DNA of 64,000 nucleotides. It comes from Rufibacter tibetensis. Its GTDB lineage: Bacteria; Bacteroidota; Bacteroidia; Cytophagales; Hymenobacteraceae. The notes under the pieces were generated by a model that was not told where the DNA came from, searched no databases, and saw only the letters and a program-made list of their open reading frames with translations. The stretch lies in NCBI RefSeq assembly GCF_001310085.1, contig NZ_CP012643.1:2649501-2713500 (forward strand), given 5' to 3'. Of the stretch, positions 1-9,071 are shown piece after piece (the first letter of the stretch is position 1; every line of letters starts with the position of its first letter). Made by a program: the position numbers and the translations under genes.

Positions 1-85
1 GGAGTTTGAATGGCACGTGAAACACCCGCAGGCAGCTACGGCTCCGGGCGCGGTGTTCAACAAAGCTGAATCTGTATTAGCATAA
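1..85 (+). CDS. nuoF: NADH-quinone oxidoreductase subunit F, C-terminal end (partial)
   Basis: An open frame enters from the left edge (first full codon at base 2) and stops with TAA at 83-85, giving about 27 residues that begin EFEWHVKHPQ. It is followed by the nuoG-nuoN genes on the same strand, so by the usual gene order of complex I it is most likely the tail of NuoF, the FMN and NADH-binding subunit. The assignment rests on position; the tail itself carries no diagnostic motif. Confidence 0.6.
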   Translation, partial: EFEWHVKHPQAATAPGAVFNKAESVLA

Positions 86-91
86 ATAATT

Positions 92-127
92 GTTTCAGGT
101 CTGTTTTAGAGAAAGCAGGCCTGAAAT
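92..127. repeat. Dispersed palindrome between nuoF and nuoG
   Basis: Arms TTTCAGGTCTG (93-103) and CAGGCCTGAAA (116-126) pair along 11 positions with one G-U pair, around the centre TTTTAGAGAAAG. It belongs to the intergenic hairpin family described in the findings. It lies inside the operon, so it is more likely a processing, attenuation or mRNA-stability element, or a neutral mobile repeat, than a full terminator. Confidence 0.6.
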
Positions 128-199
128 AACTTCTTAAATAAGTATGTCATTGCCGAGGGGTTACGCGAGTAGCTCCCGACAATCAACGATAAATTTAAC

Positions 200-1204
200 A
201 TGGTAAAAATAACGTTTGATGGCATAGAGGTGGAGGTAGAGGAAGGAACTACCATCCTCAACGCAGCCCGTAAAATCGGCGGCGAGGTGGTGCCCCCAGC
301 CATGTGCTACTATACCCCTTTAAAAGGAACCGGCGGAAAATGCCGTGCCTGTATGGTTCGGGTGGCAGCCGGTTCAGCGAAAGACCCGCGCCCGATGCCT
401 AAATTGGTAGCGAGCTGTATTACGCCGGTACAAGACGGCATGGTGGTGGAAAACACGACCAACCCAGATGTATTGGCCGCTCGCAAAGGCGTGGTGGAGA
501 TGCTCTTAATCAACCACCCGCTGGATTGCCCTATCTGCGACCAGGCTGGGGAGTGTGACCTGCAGAACTTCGCCTACGAGCATGGCACGTCCGGCACCCG
601 TTACGAGGAAGAGCGCCGCACCTTTGACAAAATAGACATCGGGCCGTTGGTGCAGCTGCACATGACGCGTTGCATCCTGTGCTACCGCTGCGTGTACACT
701 GCCGATCAGCTGACCGAGAAGCGCGTGCATGGCGTGCTAGGCCGTGGTGATGCCGCCGAGATTGGAACCTACGTTGAAAACATCATTGATAATGAATTCT
801 CTGGGAACGTCATTGATGTGTGCCCAGTAGGCGCCTTGACAGATAAGACATTCCGTTTCAAAAACCGCGTGTGGTTCACGAAACCAGTAGATGCGCATCG
901 TGATTGCCCAACTTGCTCTGGTAAAACAGTGCTTTGGATGCGTGGTAATGATGTGTTGCGCGTGACGGCCCGCAAAGACGAGTACAACGAGGTGCAGGAG
1001 TTTATCTGCAACACGTGCCGCTTTGACAAGAAAGACCCGAATGATTGGACCATTGAAGGACCGCGCAAGATTGCCCGTACGTCAGTAATCTCGGCGAACC
1101 ATTATGAGTTACCCGTGCTGAACGTGAATGTGATTCCGAACTTGCCAGGCTCAACTGAAGAAGACTTACAATCCACTCCTTTTAACCTAGGAAGACAAGT
1201 ATAA
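200..1204 (+). CDS. nuoG: NADH-quinone oxidoreductase subunit G, short form
   Basis: This is the iron-sulfur electron-transfer subunit of the complex I peripheral arm. Visible cluster ligands in order: a [2Fe-2S] site (C36, C48, C51, C73), a His-Cys3 [4Fe-4S] site (H106, C110, C113, C119), a [4Fe-4S] site (C158, C161, C164, C208), and a further cysteine set C236, C239, C270, C273 that looks like the N7-type site or the start of a molybdopterin-oxidoreductase Fe-S domain. At 334 residues it lacks nearly all of the large molybdopterin-like C-terminal domain of classical NuoG (about 700-900 residues). The frame closes cleanly into nuoH with a one-base overlap (TAATG), so this looks like a natural short form and not a truncation. 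Start is the ATG at 200. Confidence 0.93.
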   Translation: MVKITFDGIEVEVEEGTTILNAARKIGGEVVPPAMCYYTPLKGTGGKCRACMVRVAAGSAKDPRPMPKLVASCITPVQDGMVVENTTNPDVLAARKGVVEMLLINHPLDCPICDQAGECDLQNFAYEHGTSGTRYEEERRTFDKIDIGPLVQLHMTRCILCYRCVYTADQLTEKRVHGVLGRGDAAEIGTYVENIIDNEFSGNVIDVCPVGALTDKTFRFKNRVWFTKPVDAHRDCPTCSGKTVLWMRGNDVLRVTARKDEYNEVQEFICNTCRFDKKDPNDWTIEGPRKIARTSVISANHYELPVLNVNVIPNLPGSTEEDLQSTPFNLGRQV

Positions 1205-2259
1205 TGGAGCTATCATTATTATTGATCAAAGGGCTCATCATCTTTGCCGTTTTCGGTATTACGTTGCTGATTGCCACTTACTCCACCTACGCTGAGCGGA
1301 AAGTGGCTGCGTTCATCCAGGACCGCGTAGGCCCTAACCGTGCCGGTCCGTTTGGATTGGCTCAGCCGTTGGCTGATGCAGTGAAACTGTTCTTCAAAGA
1401 AGAGTTTGTACCGGCTAACGCAAACAAGTTCCTGTTCGTGGCTGGTCCTTCGCTGGCTATGTTAACAGCCTGTATGTCCAGTGCGGTCATTCCGTTTGGC
1501 GGAACGTTGCTCATTGGCGGTGAGTACATCCACTTGCAAGCCATTGAGGTGAACATCGGGATTCTGTACATCTTTGGTGTAGTAGCCTTAGGTGTGTACG
1601 GCATTATGATTGGCGGCTGGGCTTCTAACAACAAGTTCTCCTTATTAGGTGCTATTCGGGCGGCTTCCCAAAACATCAGTTACGAGCTGGCCATGGGTAT
1701 GTCTATCATCGCGTTGTTGCTGGTAACAGGCACGCTTTCCATGCGTGACATCGCTGCGCAGCAAGGACAAGAGCTGTTTGGCGTATCTGGTTTGAACTGG
1801 AACATCTTCTATCAGCCGGTAGGCTTTCTGATTTTCATCATCTGTGCTTTCGCAGAGACCAACCGTGTTCCTTTTGACTTACCTGAGTGTGAGACGGAAT
1901 TGGTGGGTGGTTACCACACCGAGTATAGCTCTATGGGCATGGGCTTGTACCTGTTCGCAGAGTACGTGAACATCTTCGTAGCCTCGGCGGTAATGGCAAC
2001 CCTTTACTTTGGCGGGTACAACTTCCCGTTCATGAACCAGTTAGGTTTGCCGCACAACGTGGTGACTATCCTGGGAACGGTGGTGTTGTTCGCTAAAATC
2101 TTCTTCTTCATCTTCTTCTTCATGTGGGTACGGTGGACTTTGCCGCGTTTCCGCTATGACCAGTTGATGAACCTGGGCTGGAAAATCCTGATTCCGTTGT
2201 CTATCCTGAACGTGATCGTGACCGGCGGAGCTATTCTGTTAAAAGCAGAGTTGTTCTAA
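1204..2259 (+). CDS. nuoH: NADH-quinone oxidoreductase subunit H
   Basis: Membrane subunit of complex I that contributes to the quinone-binding chamber at the junction with the peripheral arm. The 351-residue protein has about eight hydrophobic helices. It carries the family sequences AERKVAAFIQDRVGPNRAGP (near 30-49) and ETNRVPFDLPECETELVGGY (near 219-238), the acidic loop typical of NuoH. Length is normal. Its ATG overlaps the nuoG stop by one base, implying translational coupling. Confidence 0.97.
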   Translation: MELSLLLIKGLIIFAVFGITLLIATYSTYAERKVAAFIQDRVGPNRAGPFGLAQPLADAVKLFFKEEFVPANANKFLFVAGPSLAMLTACMSSAVIPFGGTLLIGGEYIHLQAIEVNIGILYIFGVVALGVYGIMIGGWASNNKFSLLGAIRAASQNISYELAMGMSIIALLLVTGTLSMRDIAAQQGQELFGVSGLNWNIFYQPVGFLIFIICAFAETNRVPFDLPECETELVGGYHTEYSSMGMGLYLFAEYVNIFVASAVMATLYFGGYNFPFMNQLGLPHNVVTILGTVVLFAKIFFFIFFFMWVRWTLPRFRYDQLMNLGWKILIPLSILNVIVTGGAILLKAELF

Positions 2260-2272
2260 AGACAGTATGAGT

Positions 2273-2295
2273 AGAGGAGGAGTTTACGCTCCTCT
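2273..2295 (+). other. Short hairpin between nuoH and nuoI
   Basis: AGAGGAG (2273-2279) can pair with CTCCTCT (2289-2295) around a 9-nt loop in the 63-bp nuoH-nuoI gap. There is no T-run after it, so it is not an obvious terminator. Function unknown. Confidence 0.35.
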
Positions 2296-2322
2296 TCCAA
2301 TCATTTAAAGTTTATAAGAGAC

Positions 2323-2829
2323 ATGCAATCACTTAGTAATAGAGCGAAAAAGCTGGAGAAGAAACCCATGAATTTTTCCGAGAGAATGTATCTCCCGGCA
2401 ATTTTCCAGGGCTTGTCTATCACCATGCGTCACTTCTTCAAGAAGAAAGCTACGATTAAATACCCAGAGGAAACCCGCCCTATGAGTGCGGTGTGGCGTG
2501 GTTTGCACGTGTTAAAGCGTGACGAGAAGGGCAGAGAGCGTTGCACGGCCTGTGGTCTGTGCGCGGTGGCTTGTCCGGCAGAGGCCATTACCATGGTTTC
2601 TGGTGAGCGCAAGCGGGGCGAGGAGCATTTGTACCGCGAAGAGAAATATGCCATCAGCTACGAAATCAACATGTTGCGTTGCATTTTCTGCGGTTTGTGT
2701 GAAGAAGCCTGCCCTAAAGCGGCCATCTTCCTGCAGAACGACAAAGTGGCTCCGGCCCGCTACGAGCGCGATGAGTTCATCTACGGCAAAGACCGTCTGG
2801 TAGAGCCCATGCCTATTCAAAACCAATAA
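2323..2829 (+). CDS. nuoI: NADH-quinone oxidoreductase subunit I
   Basis: Ferredoxin-like subunit that holds the two [4Fe-4S] clusters next to the quinone site of complex I. Two complete CxxCxxCxxxCP motifs are visible: C74, C77, C80, C84 and C120, C123, C126, C130. The N-terminal basic stretch and the segment MYLPAIFQGLSITMRHFF are typical of bacterial NuoI. The ATG at 2323 gives 168 residues. A second in-frame ATG at 2368 (residue 16, before NFSERMY) is possible and would remove a lysine-rich leader; homologue alignment would decide. It lies 33 bp before nuoJ. Confidence 0.95.
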   Translation: MQSLSNRAKKLEKKPMNFSERMYLPAIFQGLSITMRHFFKKKATIKYPEETRPMSAVWRGLHVLKRDEKGRERCTACGLCAVACPAEAITMVSGERKRGEEHLYREEKYAISYEINMLRCIFCGLCEEACPKAAIFLQNDKVAPARYERDEFIYGKDRLVEPMPIQNQ

Positions 2830-2862
2830 TCCGCCGATAACAAGCGCATATCATCCAAAACT

Positions 2863-3378
2863 ATGACGGGTAATTTCTTTTACTTTCTAACTTTCTTAAC
2901 GCTTTTCGCGGCCATTGGGGTAGTTGCCTCCAAGAACCCGGTGTACAGCGTTCTGTTTATGATTTTGACGTTCTTCGCCTTAACCGGACACTACATTCTT
3001 TTGAATGCCCAGTTTCTGGCGGCGGTAAACTTCATTGTGTACATGGGCGCCATCATGGTGTTATTCCTCTTTGTGATTATGTTCCTGAACATGCGCGAAG
3101 ACACCGAGCAGCACAAGCCTTTGCTGAGCAAGATTGCCGCGGCCATTGCCGGAGGTATTCTGTTCGTGGTGATGATTGCTGCTTTGAAAGACGTGGACAC
3201 CCAAATGAAAGCTACCGCTGTGTTTGATTCGCAGATTGGAATGGTGGAGAACCTGGGGAAAGTGCTTTTCAGAGATTACCTGTTGCCGTTTGAGTTAGCA
3301 TCGGTGTTGTTCCTGGCGGCGATGGCCGGCGCGGTGATGCTGGGCAAGCGCGAGCCGGGCGAGCAAAATAGATTCTAA
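2863..3378 (+). CDS. nuoJ: NADH-quinone oxidoreductase subunit J
   Basis: Small antiporter-associated membrane subunit of complex I. The 171-residue protein has five predicted membrane helices and the conserved third-helix region NFIVYMGAIMVLFLFVIMFL, rich in the glycine and valine expected at the pi-bulge of NuoJ. The C-terminal helix ending in MLGKRE is also typical. It sits 33 bp after nuoI. A terminator-like hairpin and a 295-bp gap separate it from nuoK, which is unusual, as these two genes are normally adjacent. Confidence 0.95.
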   Translation: MTGNFFYFLTFLTLFAAIGVVASKNPVYSVLFMILTFFALTGHYILLNAQFLAAVNFIVYMGAIMVLFLFVIMFLNMREDTEQHKPLLSKIAAAIAGGILFVVMIAALKDVDTQMKATAVFDSQIGMVENLGKVLFRDYLLPFELASVLFLAAMAGAVMLGKREPGEQNRF

Positions 3379-3396
3379 GTCTCTATTAAGAGGCTG

Positions 3397-3429
3397 AAAA
3401 AGGACAGCTATCCACGTTGTCCTTTTTTA
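3397..3429 (+). terminator. Terminator-like hairpin between nuoJ and nuoK
   Basis: AAAAAGGACA (3397-3406) pairs perfectly with TGTCCTTTTT (3418-3427), followed by more T. It has the form of a rho-independent terminator in mid-operon. It may cause partial termination and lower expression of nuoKLMN, unless a promoter in the rest of the gap restarts transcription. Confidence 0.55.
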
Positions 3430-3511
3430 TTGCCACGGCTGCAAGCTATTTCAGGTCTGATTTCCTGAAAACCGGCCGAAAGTAGGATTGCCCTGCTGGC
3501 TAGAAGTTAAT

Positions 3512-3549
3512 CGTTTCAGAGGCTTTTTCCTGAAAATAGCCCTGAAACG
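3512..3549. repeat. Dispersed palindrome between nuoJ and nuoK
   Basis: GTTTCAGAGGCT (3513-3524) pairs with AGCCCTGAAAC (3538-3548) around TTTTCCTGAAAAT. A more degenerate copy lies just upstream at 3449-3481. Together they fill much of the 295-bp gap. Same family as the copy at 92-127. Confidence 0.55.
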
Positions 3550-3673
3550 CCAAAAGAAGAATACAGACTGCCCGGTAGAGGGTGGCTTTTCATATGGTTT
3601 TACCAAAAAATGGGAATAACTTTGGGCACTGTTGTCAAGCGCGTCCAACGCTTATTTCACCAACGTATTTATC

Positions 3674-4003
3674 ATGAATGATATTCCTGAGGTCATAAGG
3701 ACCATCCCGCTGAACTATTACCTGTATTTCAGCACCGCTCTTTTCTGTATCGGGATTATTGGGGTTCTCACCCGCCGCAACGCCATCATCATCTTTATGT
3801 GCATTGAACTGATGCTCAATTCGGTGAACCTGTTGCTGACAGCTTTCTCTTCGTACCGCTCAGACCCCAACGGGCAGATTTTCGTGTTTTTTATCATGGC
3901 GGTAGCTGCCGCCGAGGTGGCCGTTGGTTTGGCCATTATTGTGATGATTTACCGGAACGTGCGCTCCACAGACATCAACATCCTGAACAAGCTGAAATGG
4001 TAA
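3674..4003 (+). CDS. nuoK: NADH-quinone oxidoreductase subunit K
   Basis: MrpC-like membrane subunit of complex I with three transmembrane helices. The conserved glutamate-bearing stretches IIIFMCIELMLNSVNL and VAAAEVAVGLAI are visible; these two glutamates lie in the proton path. The frame is open upstream to 3632, but the ATG at 3674 (MNDIPEVIRT) gives the normal 109-residue protein, so I use it. It is 58 bp before nuoL. Confidence 0.95.
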   Translation: MNDIPEVIRTIPLNYYLYFSTALFCIGIIGVLTRRNAIIIFMCIELMLNSVNLLLTAFSSYRSDPNGQIFVFFIMAVAAAEVAVGLAIIVMIYRNVRSTDINILNKLKW

Positions 4004-4061
4004 AGCGGTTTTCCGCTCTGCTGAATCTCTAAAGAATACCGTTCCATTTACGTTTTAACAA

Positions 4062-6017
4062 ATGCAAGAATTTATTTTGCCGGCAAACAACGCTGAGATG
4101 ACCTGGGTGTGTTTGCTGATTCCGCTCCTGCCGCTAATCGGGTTCCTGATTAACGGTTTGGGTAACCGGAAATTGCCGAAAGGGCTGGCGGGACTGGTGG
4201 GTTGTGCCACCGTAATCGGTTCATTCCTGCTGTCACTGTACCTGTTCTTCGGGTTTGAAGGCTACGGCAACCGTCCGTACACCACAGACATCTTCAACTG
4301 GATTCACGTGGGTGCTCTGCGCATTCCGTTCTCGTTCCAGATTGACCAACTGTCGCTCATTATGCTGCTGTTGGTAACGGGCGTGGGGTCGGTGATTCAC
4401 ATCTACTCGGCCGGCTACATGAGCCATGACGAGAACTTCGGTAAATTCTTCTCTTTCCTGAACCTGTTCGTGTTCTCCATGCTTCTGTTGGTAATGGGGT
4501 CAAACTACGTGATGATGTTCGTGGGTTGGGAAGGCGTGGGGCTTTGCTCGTACCTGCTCATCGGGTTCTGGAACAAGGTCACTCCTTATAACAACGCCGC
4601 TAAAAAAGCCTTCATCATCAACCGCATCGGGGACTTAGGCTTCTTGTTGGGTATCTTCCTTATTTTCCAAACCTACGGCAGCGTGGTGTACGGCGAAGTG
4701 TTCAACCAGGCTTCCCAATTAAGCGAAGTGAACGACGGCGTAGTGATTGCCATTACCTTGTTGCTGTTTGTAGGCGCGATGGGAAAATCGGCGCAGTTGC
4801 CGCTCTACACTTGGTTACCAGACGCGATGGCGGGTCCAACTCCGGTTTCTGCCCTTATTCACGCGGCTACCATGGTGACAGCCGGTATTTACATGGTGAT
4901 CCGTTCCAACGTGCTCTACACGCTGGCCCCAGATACCTTAGAGATTGTAGCCATTGTTGGTTTAGCTACGGCTTTGTTCGCGGCTACCATCGGCCTTTTC
5001 CAAAATGACATCAAGAAAGTGTTGGCTTACTCAACCGTGAGTCAATTAGGGTATATGTTTTTGGCGTTGGGCGTGATGGCGTATTCTTCTTCGCTGTTCC
5101 ACGTATTAACGCACGCGTTTTTTAAAGCTCTTTTGTTCTTGGGTGCGGGTAGCGTGATTCACGCCATGAGCGGCGAACAGGACTTGCGTAAAATGGGCGG
5201 TTTGAAAAAAGCCTTACCCATCACGTTTATTACCTTCTTAATTGGAACGCTGGCCATCTCTGGTATTCCTCCGTTTGCTGGCTTTTTCTCTAAAGACGAG
5301 TTGCTGGCGCACGTGTTTGTGCACAGCAAAGTGATGTGGGGCTTCGGGGTGTTGACATCGTTTATGACGGCTTTCTACATGTTCCGTCTGCTGTACCTGG
5401 CTTTCTACGGAAATTTCCGGGGCACCGAGGAGCAACGCCATCACCTGCACGAGTCTCCTGCGGTGATGACCATTCCGTTGATCATTCTAGCCATTCTTTC
5501 TACCATTGGAGGATTCATGGGCTTGCCAGCGGTATTCAGCGAAAACCACATGTTGGGGAACTTCCTGTCGCCGGTGTATGAACTGGCCAGAAGAGCCGTA
5601 CCAAGCGCATTTGAAGCGCATCACCTGTCGCACGAGACCGAATACATGCTGATGGCGGTATCCGTAGGGGTGGCAGTAGTTGCTATTATCATGGCCTATT
5701 TCATCTACGGGAAGAAAAGAACGGTTCCCGCTGAGGAAGGCGCTGCGTTGTCGCCGCTGCACAAACTGGTGTACAACAAATACTACGTGGATGAACTCTA
5801 CAACGGCTTGTTCGTGAAGCCGGTGATGGGCTTGTCTACCGGGCTGTACCGCTTCGTGGAGAAAGGTATCATTGATCCCATTGTAAACGGGTTCGGGAAA
5901 GCCACGTTAGGCGGCGGTCGTTCGCTGCGCTTTGTGCAAAGCGGAGCCACCGGTTCTTACTTGCTCCTGATGGTGCTGGGCATCGCGTTAATCTTATTGC
6001 TGAACTTTATTAACTGA
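4062..6017 (+). CDS. nuoL: NADH-quinone oxidoreductase subunit L
   Basis: Largest antiporter-like proton-pumping subunit of complex I, at the distal end of the membrane arm. The 651-residue protein has the Proton_antipo_N and Proton_antipo_M domains: FVGWEGVGLCSYLLIGFW with the conserved glutamate, GAMGKSAQLPLYTWLPDAMA with the broken-helix lysine, and HALFFKALLFLG-like HAFFKALLFLGAGSVIHAMS. The C-terminal part holds the long lateral amphipathic helix and a final anchor helix. It ends 11 bp before the nuoM ATG. Confidence 0.97.
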   Translation: MQEFILPANNAEMTWVCLLIPLLPLIGFLINGLGNRKLPKGLAGLVGCATVIGSFLLSLYLFFGFEGYGNRPYTTDIFNWIHVGALRIPFSFQIDQLSLIMLLLVTGVGSVIHIYSAGYMSHDENFGKFFSFLNLFVFSMLLLVMGSNYVMMFVGWEGVGLCSYLLIGFWNKVTPYNNAAKKAFIINRIGDLGFLLGIFLIFQTYGSVVYGEVFNQASQLSEVNDGVVIAITLLLFVGAMGKSAQLPLYTWLPDAMAGPTPVSALIHAATMVTAGIYMVIRSNVLYTLAPDTLEIVAIVGLATALFAATIGLFQNDIKKVLAYSTVSQLGYMFLALGVMAYSSSLFHVLTHAFFKALLFLGAGSVIHAMSGEQDLRKMGGLKKALPITFITFLIGTLAISGIPPFAGFFSKDELLAHVFVHSKVMWGFGVLTSFMTAFYMFRLLYLAFYGNFRGTEEQRHHLHESPAVMTIPLIILAILSTIGGFMGLPAVFSENHMLGNFLSPVYELARRAVPSAFEAHHLSHETEYMLMAVSVGVAVVAIIMAYFIYGKKRTVPAEEGAALSPLHKLVYNKYYVDELYNGLFVKPVMGLSTGLYRFVEKGIIDPIVNGFGKATLGGGRSLRFVQSGATGSYLLLMVLGIALILLLNFIN

Positions 6018-6028
6018 TATTGCCAAAC

Positions 6029-7477
6029 ATGTTAACCGCTTTAATAATCTTATGGCCCGCATTGGCCGCACTGCTGGTACTGTTGGTAAAAGGTCCTGGA
6101 GCCCGGAAGATTGCTTTTGGGGCTGCCTTGGTGGAACTGGTGCTGGGCGTATGGGCCTGGATTAACTTCGTTCCAAACGGAAGTACCCAATTCCTACTCA
6201 ATGAGCCTTGGATTGCCAATGCCGGCATCATGTTCAAAGTAGGCATTGACGGCATTAGCTTACTCATGGTATTGTTAACCGTGTTCCTGGTTCCGTTGAT
6301 TATCCTGTCTACGGCCAAGCACACCTACGAGAAGCCTTCTTCTTTTTACGCGCTCATCCTGTTCATGCAAACAGGTTTGCTGGGCGTATTCACCGCCTTA
6401 GATGCATTTGTTTTCTATTTCTTTTGGGAGGTAGCGCTGATTCCAATCTATTTCATTGCCGGTATTTGGGGAGGTGAGAACCGGGTACGGGTTACGTTCA
6501 AGTTCTTTATCTATACCGTCTTCGGAAGTTTGTTCATGCTGGCTGCGTTTGTGTATCTGTATTTCCAGACGCCGGGCACGCACAGTTCTGAAGAAGTTGC
6601 TTTCTACCAATTAGTGCTGGATGCCGGAACCCAAAGCTGGTTGTTCTGGTTCCTGTTCATTGCTTTCGCCATTAAGATGCCGGTGTTTCCGTTCCATACC
6701 TGGCAGCCTGATACCTACACCACGGCTCCGGCCGCCGGTACCATGCTTTTGTCTGGTATCATGTTGAAAATGGGTATTTACGGCGCCTTGCGTTGGTTAT
6801 TACCGGTGGTGCCGTTGGGCGTAAGCCAATGGGCAGACGTGGCGCTGGTGTTAGCCATTATCGGGATTATCTACGGTGCTATCATTGCAATCCGTCAGCA
6901 GGATATGAAACGTTTGGTAGCGTTCTCCTCCATCTCGCACGTAGGCTTGATTGCCGCTGGTTTGTTCACTTTGAACCACCACGGTTTACAGGGAGCCATG
7001 ATTCAGATGCTGAGCCACGGCGTGAACGTAGTGGGAATGTTCTTCATCATTGACATCATCCAGAGCCGTACCGGTACCCGCGAGATTGCCGCCATGGGTG
7101 GTATCACGCAGAATACACCGTTCTTATCAGTGACGTTCTTAGTGTTGTTGTTGGGTACTGTAGCCTTGCCGTTGACTAACGGGTTCGTGGGCGAGTTCCT
7201 TCTCTTGATGGGGGTGTACCAGTACAATGCCTGGATGGGTGCTGTTGCCGGTCTCACTATCATTCTGGGAGCCGTGTATATGTTGCGCATGTTCCAGCGC
7301 GTGATGTTTGGCGAAAAGAACGAAATCACCCAAGGATTCACCGATTTGACCTTCAACGAGAAAGCCGTGTTGGTGCCGTTGGTAGTGATGGTGTTCTGGA
7401 TTGGCTTGCACCCAAACACGTTCCTGATGATTTCTGAGCCTGCCGTTCTGAAACTATTGGACGTGATCAAACGCTAA
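6029..7477 (+). CDS. nuoM: NADH-quinone oxidoreductase subunit M
   Basis: Second antiporter-like proton-pumping subunit of complex I, with about 14 helices. Family motifs include FFWEVALIPIYFIAGIWGG (conserved glutamate), FLFIAFAIKMPVFPFHTWQP (broken-helix lysine) and FSSISHVGLIAAGLF. I use the ATG at 6029, giving 482 residues. A TTG at 6020, three codons upstream, would start just after the nuoL stop at 6017, but the ATG leads straight into the normal first helix (MLTALIILWP). Confidence 0.96.
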   Translation: MLTALIILWPALAALLVLLVKGPGARKIAFGAALVELVLGVWAWINFVPNGSTQFLLNEPWIANAGIMFKVGIDGISLLMVLLTVFLVPLIILSTAKHTYEKPSSFYALILFMQTGLLGVFTALDAFVFYFFWEVALIPIYFIAGIWGGENRVRVTFKFFIYTVFGSLFMLAAFVYLYFQTPGTHSSEEVAFYQLVLDAGTQSWLFWFLFIAFAIKMPVFPFHTWQPDTYTTAPAAGTMLLSGIMLKMGIYGALRWLLPVVPLGVSQWADVALVLAIIGIIYGAIIAIRQQDMKRLVAFSSISHVGLIAAGLFTLNHHGLQGAMIQMLSHGVNVVGMFFIIDIIQSRTGTREIAAMGGITQNTPFLSVTFLVLLLGTVALPLTNGFVGEFLLLMGVYQYNAWMGAVAGLTIILGAVYMLRMFQRVMFGEKNEITQGFTDLTFNEKAVLVPLVVMVFWIGLHPNTFLMISEPAVLKLLDVIKR

Positions 7478-7513
7478 CCCTGACGCTATTTTAACCCAGG
7501 AAATTACCTGCTC

Positions 7514-8890
7514 ATGACCTCAATTATTCTACTTTCCATATTCGGTATCCTGAACCTCTTTGTAGGCTTCATGAAATCTAAAAAGGTGCTTATGCCTGTG
7601 GTGCTGCTTTTCTTAGCAGTCGCCTTGGGTGTTACCTTGCTTGACTGGAACCAGCCGCAAAGCTATTTCAGCAACATGCTGGCCACCGACAACTTCTCTG
7701 TGGGCTTTACCGCCGTGATGGTGCTTTCCACGCTGTTCATCCTGCCATTTTCCCGCAGCTACGTGGTAGCCGAAAACTCCAATCTGGCAGAATACTACTC
7801 ACTGCTGCTTTTTTCGTTGGTGGGCGGCATCATGATGGTGTCCTATGAAAACCTGCTGATTTTGTTTGTGGGCATCGAGATCATGTCCATCAGTATGTAC
7901 ATCATTGCAGGTTCTGATAAACGTAACATCCTGTCCAATGAAGCTTCCATGAAGTACTTCCTGATGGGTTCGTTCTTCACCGGTATTATCTTGTTTGGGG
8001 TTGCCTTGTTATACGGTGCTACCGGCGCTTTCTATCTAACCGACATTGCCGCTGCTGCCACCCGAATGGACCCAGGCACTGCGCCTATGCTGTTAATGGG
8101 TTTACTGCTAGTGTTAATTGGTATTACCTTTAAGATTGGAGCTGCCCCTTTCCACTTCTGGACGCCAGACGTTTACGAAGGAACACCTACTGTTTTCACC
8201 AGCTACATGTCTACTGTAGTGAAGACTGCCGGTATCGCGGCTTTCTACAAACTGATGTCCGCGGCCTTTGGAGGCGTTTACGCCGAGTGGTTCCCAACTG
8301 TAGTGGCTATCACTGTGCTGACTTTGTTGATCGGGAACATTGGGGCCGTGGCGCAAACCAGTATGAAGCGGATGCTTGCCTATTCTAGTATATCGCACGC
8401 TGGTTACCTGATGATTGCCTTAACCGCTTTCAATGACCGCTCTGAAAATGCGCTTTTGTTCTACTCATTAGCGTATGCTATCGCTACCATCGCGGCTTTC
8501 GGTATCCTGAAGTACGTGGGCGATGCCCGTAAATCAGATGACTATACTGCTTTCAATGGTTTAGGCAAAACCAATCCGTTGTTAGCCTTTGTGATGACAG
8601 TTGCCATGCTTTCTTTGGCGGGTATTCCGTTAACCGGTGGTTTCTTCGGTAAACTGTTCCTGTTCTCTGCTGCCTTGGAGCAAGACATGATTTGGCTGAT
8701 TATCGTAGCTGTGCTGATGTCAGCGGTAGGTATCTACTACTACTTCAGAGTCATCATCGCCATGTACATGAGAGACGCAGAAGGCGAGCGCATCGCGGTT
8801 GATCCTTTGGCTACTTTCACCTTGATTTCTTTGGTAGTGTTAACCGTGCTGATGGGCGTAGTACCAAGCTTGTTCAACAACTTGCTGTAA
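7514..8890 (+). CDS. nuoN: NADH-quinone oxidoreductase subunit N
   Basis: Third antiporter-like proton-pumping subunit of complex I, 458 residues and about 14 helices. Visible signatures are LFVGIEIMSISMYIIAGS (conserved glutamate), ITFKIGAAPFHFWTPDVYEG (lysine and the FHxWxPDVYEG loop typical of NuoN) and AYSSISHAGYLMIAL. It is the last gene of the nuo operon: a strong terminator begins 20 bp after its stop. Confidence 0.96.
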   Translation: MTSIILLSIFGILNLFVGFMKSKKVLMPVVLLFLAVALGVTLLDWNQPQSYFSNMLATDNFSVGFTAVMVLSTLFILPFSRSYVVAENSNLAEYYSLLLFSLVGGIMMVSYENLLILFVGIEIMSISMYIIAGSDKRNILSNEASMKYFLMGSFFTGIILFGVALLYGATGAFYLTDIAAAATRMDPGTAPMLLMGLLLVLIGITFKIGAAPFHFWTPDVYEGTPTVFTSYMSTVVKTAGIAAFYKLMSAAFGGVYAEWFPTVVAITVLTLLIGNIGAVAQTSMKRMLAYSSISHAGYLMIALTAFNDRSENALLFYSLAYAIATIAAFGILKYVGDARKSDDYTAFNGLGKTNPLLAFVMTVAMLSLAGIPLTGGFFGKLFLFSAALEQDMIWLIIVAVLMSAVGIYYYFRVIIAMYMRDAEGERIAVDPLATFTLISLVVLTVLMGVVPSLFNNLL

Positions 8891-8910
8891 GCATTCAGAT
8901 AGCTTTCCAT

Positions 8911-8948
8911 AAAGCAGAAGAGGCACCCGAGGGTGCCTCTTCTGCTTT
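8911..8948 (+). terminator. Terminator of the nuo operon
   Basis: A near-perfect 17-bp stem: AAAGCAGAAGAGGCACCC (8911-8928) pairs with its complement ending at 8948, around a tiny GAG loop. It closes the nuo operon. A degenerate copy of the dispersed palindrome follows at about 8955-8989. Confidence 0.85.
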
Positions 8949-9071
8949 ATGTCATTTTAGACCAGTTTTAGAGAAAGTATGCTCTAAACAGGATGTCTAG
9001 TCACAGAGTAAACCTGCGCAATAGAGAAAGACCAATTATGAAGCGTGACTAAGACAGCGCATGCCTTGTCC

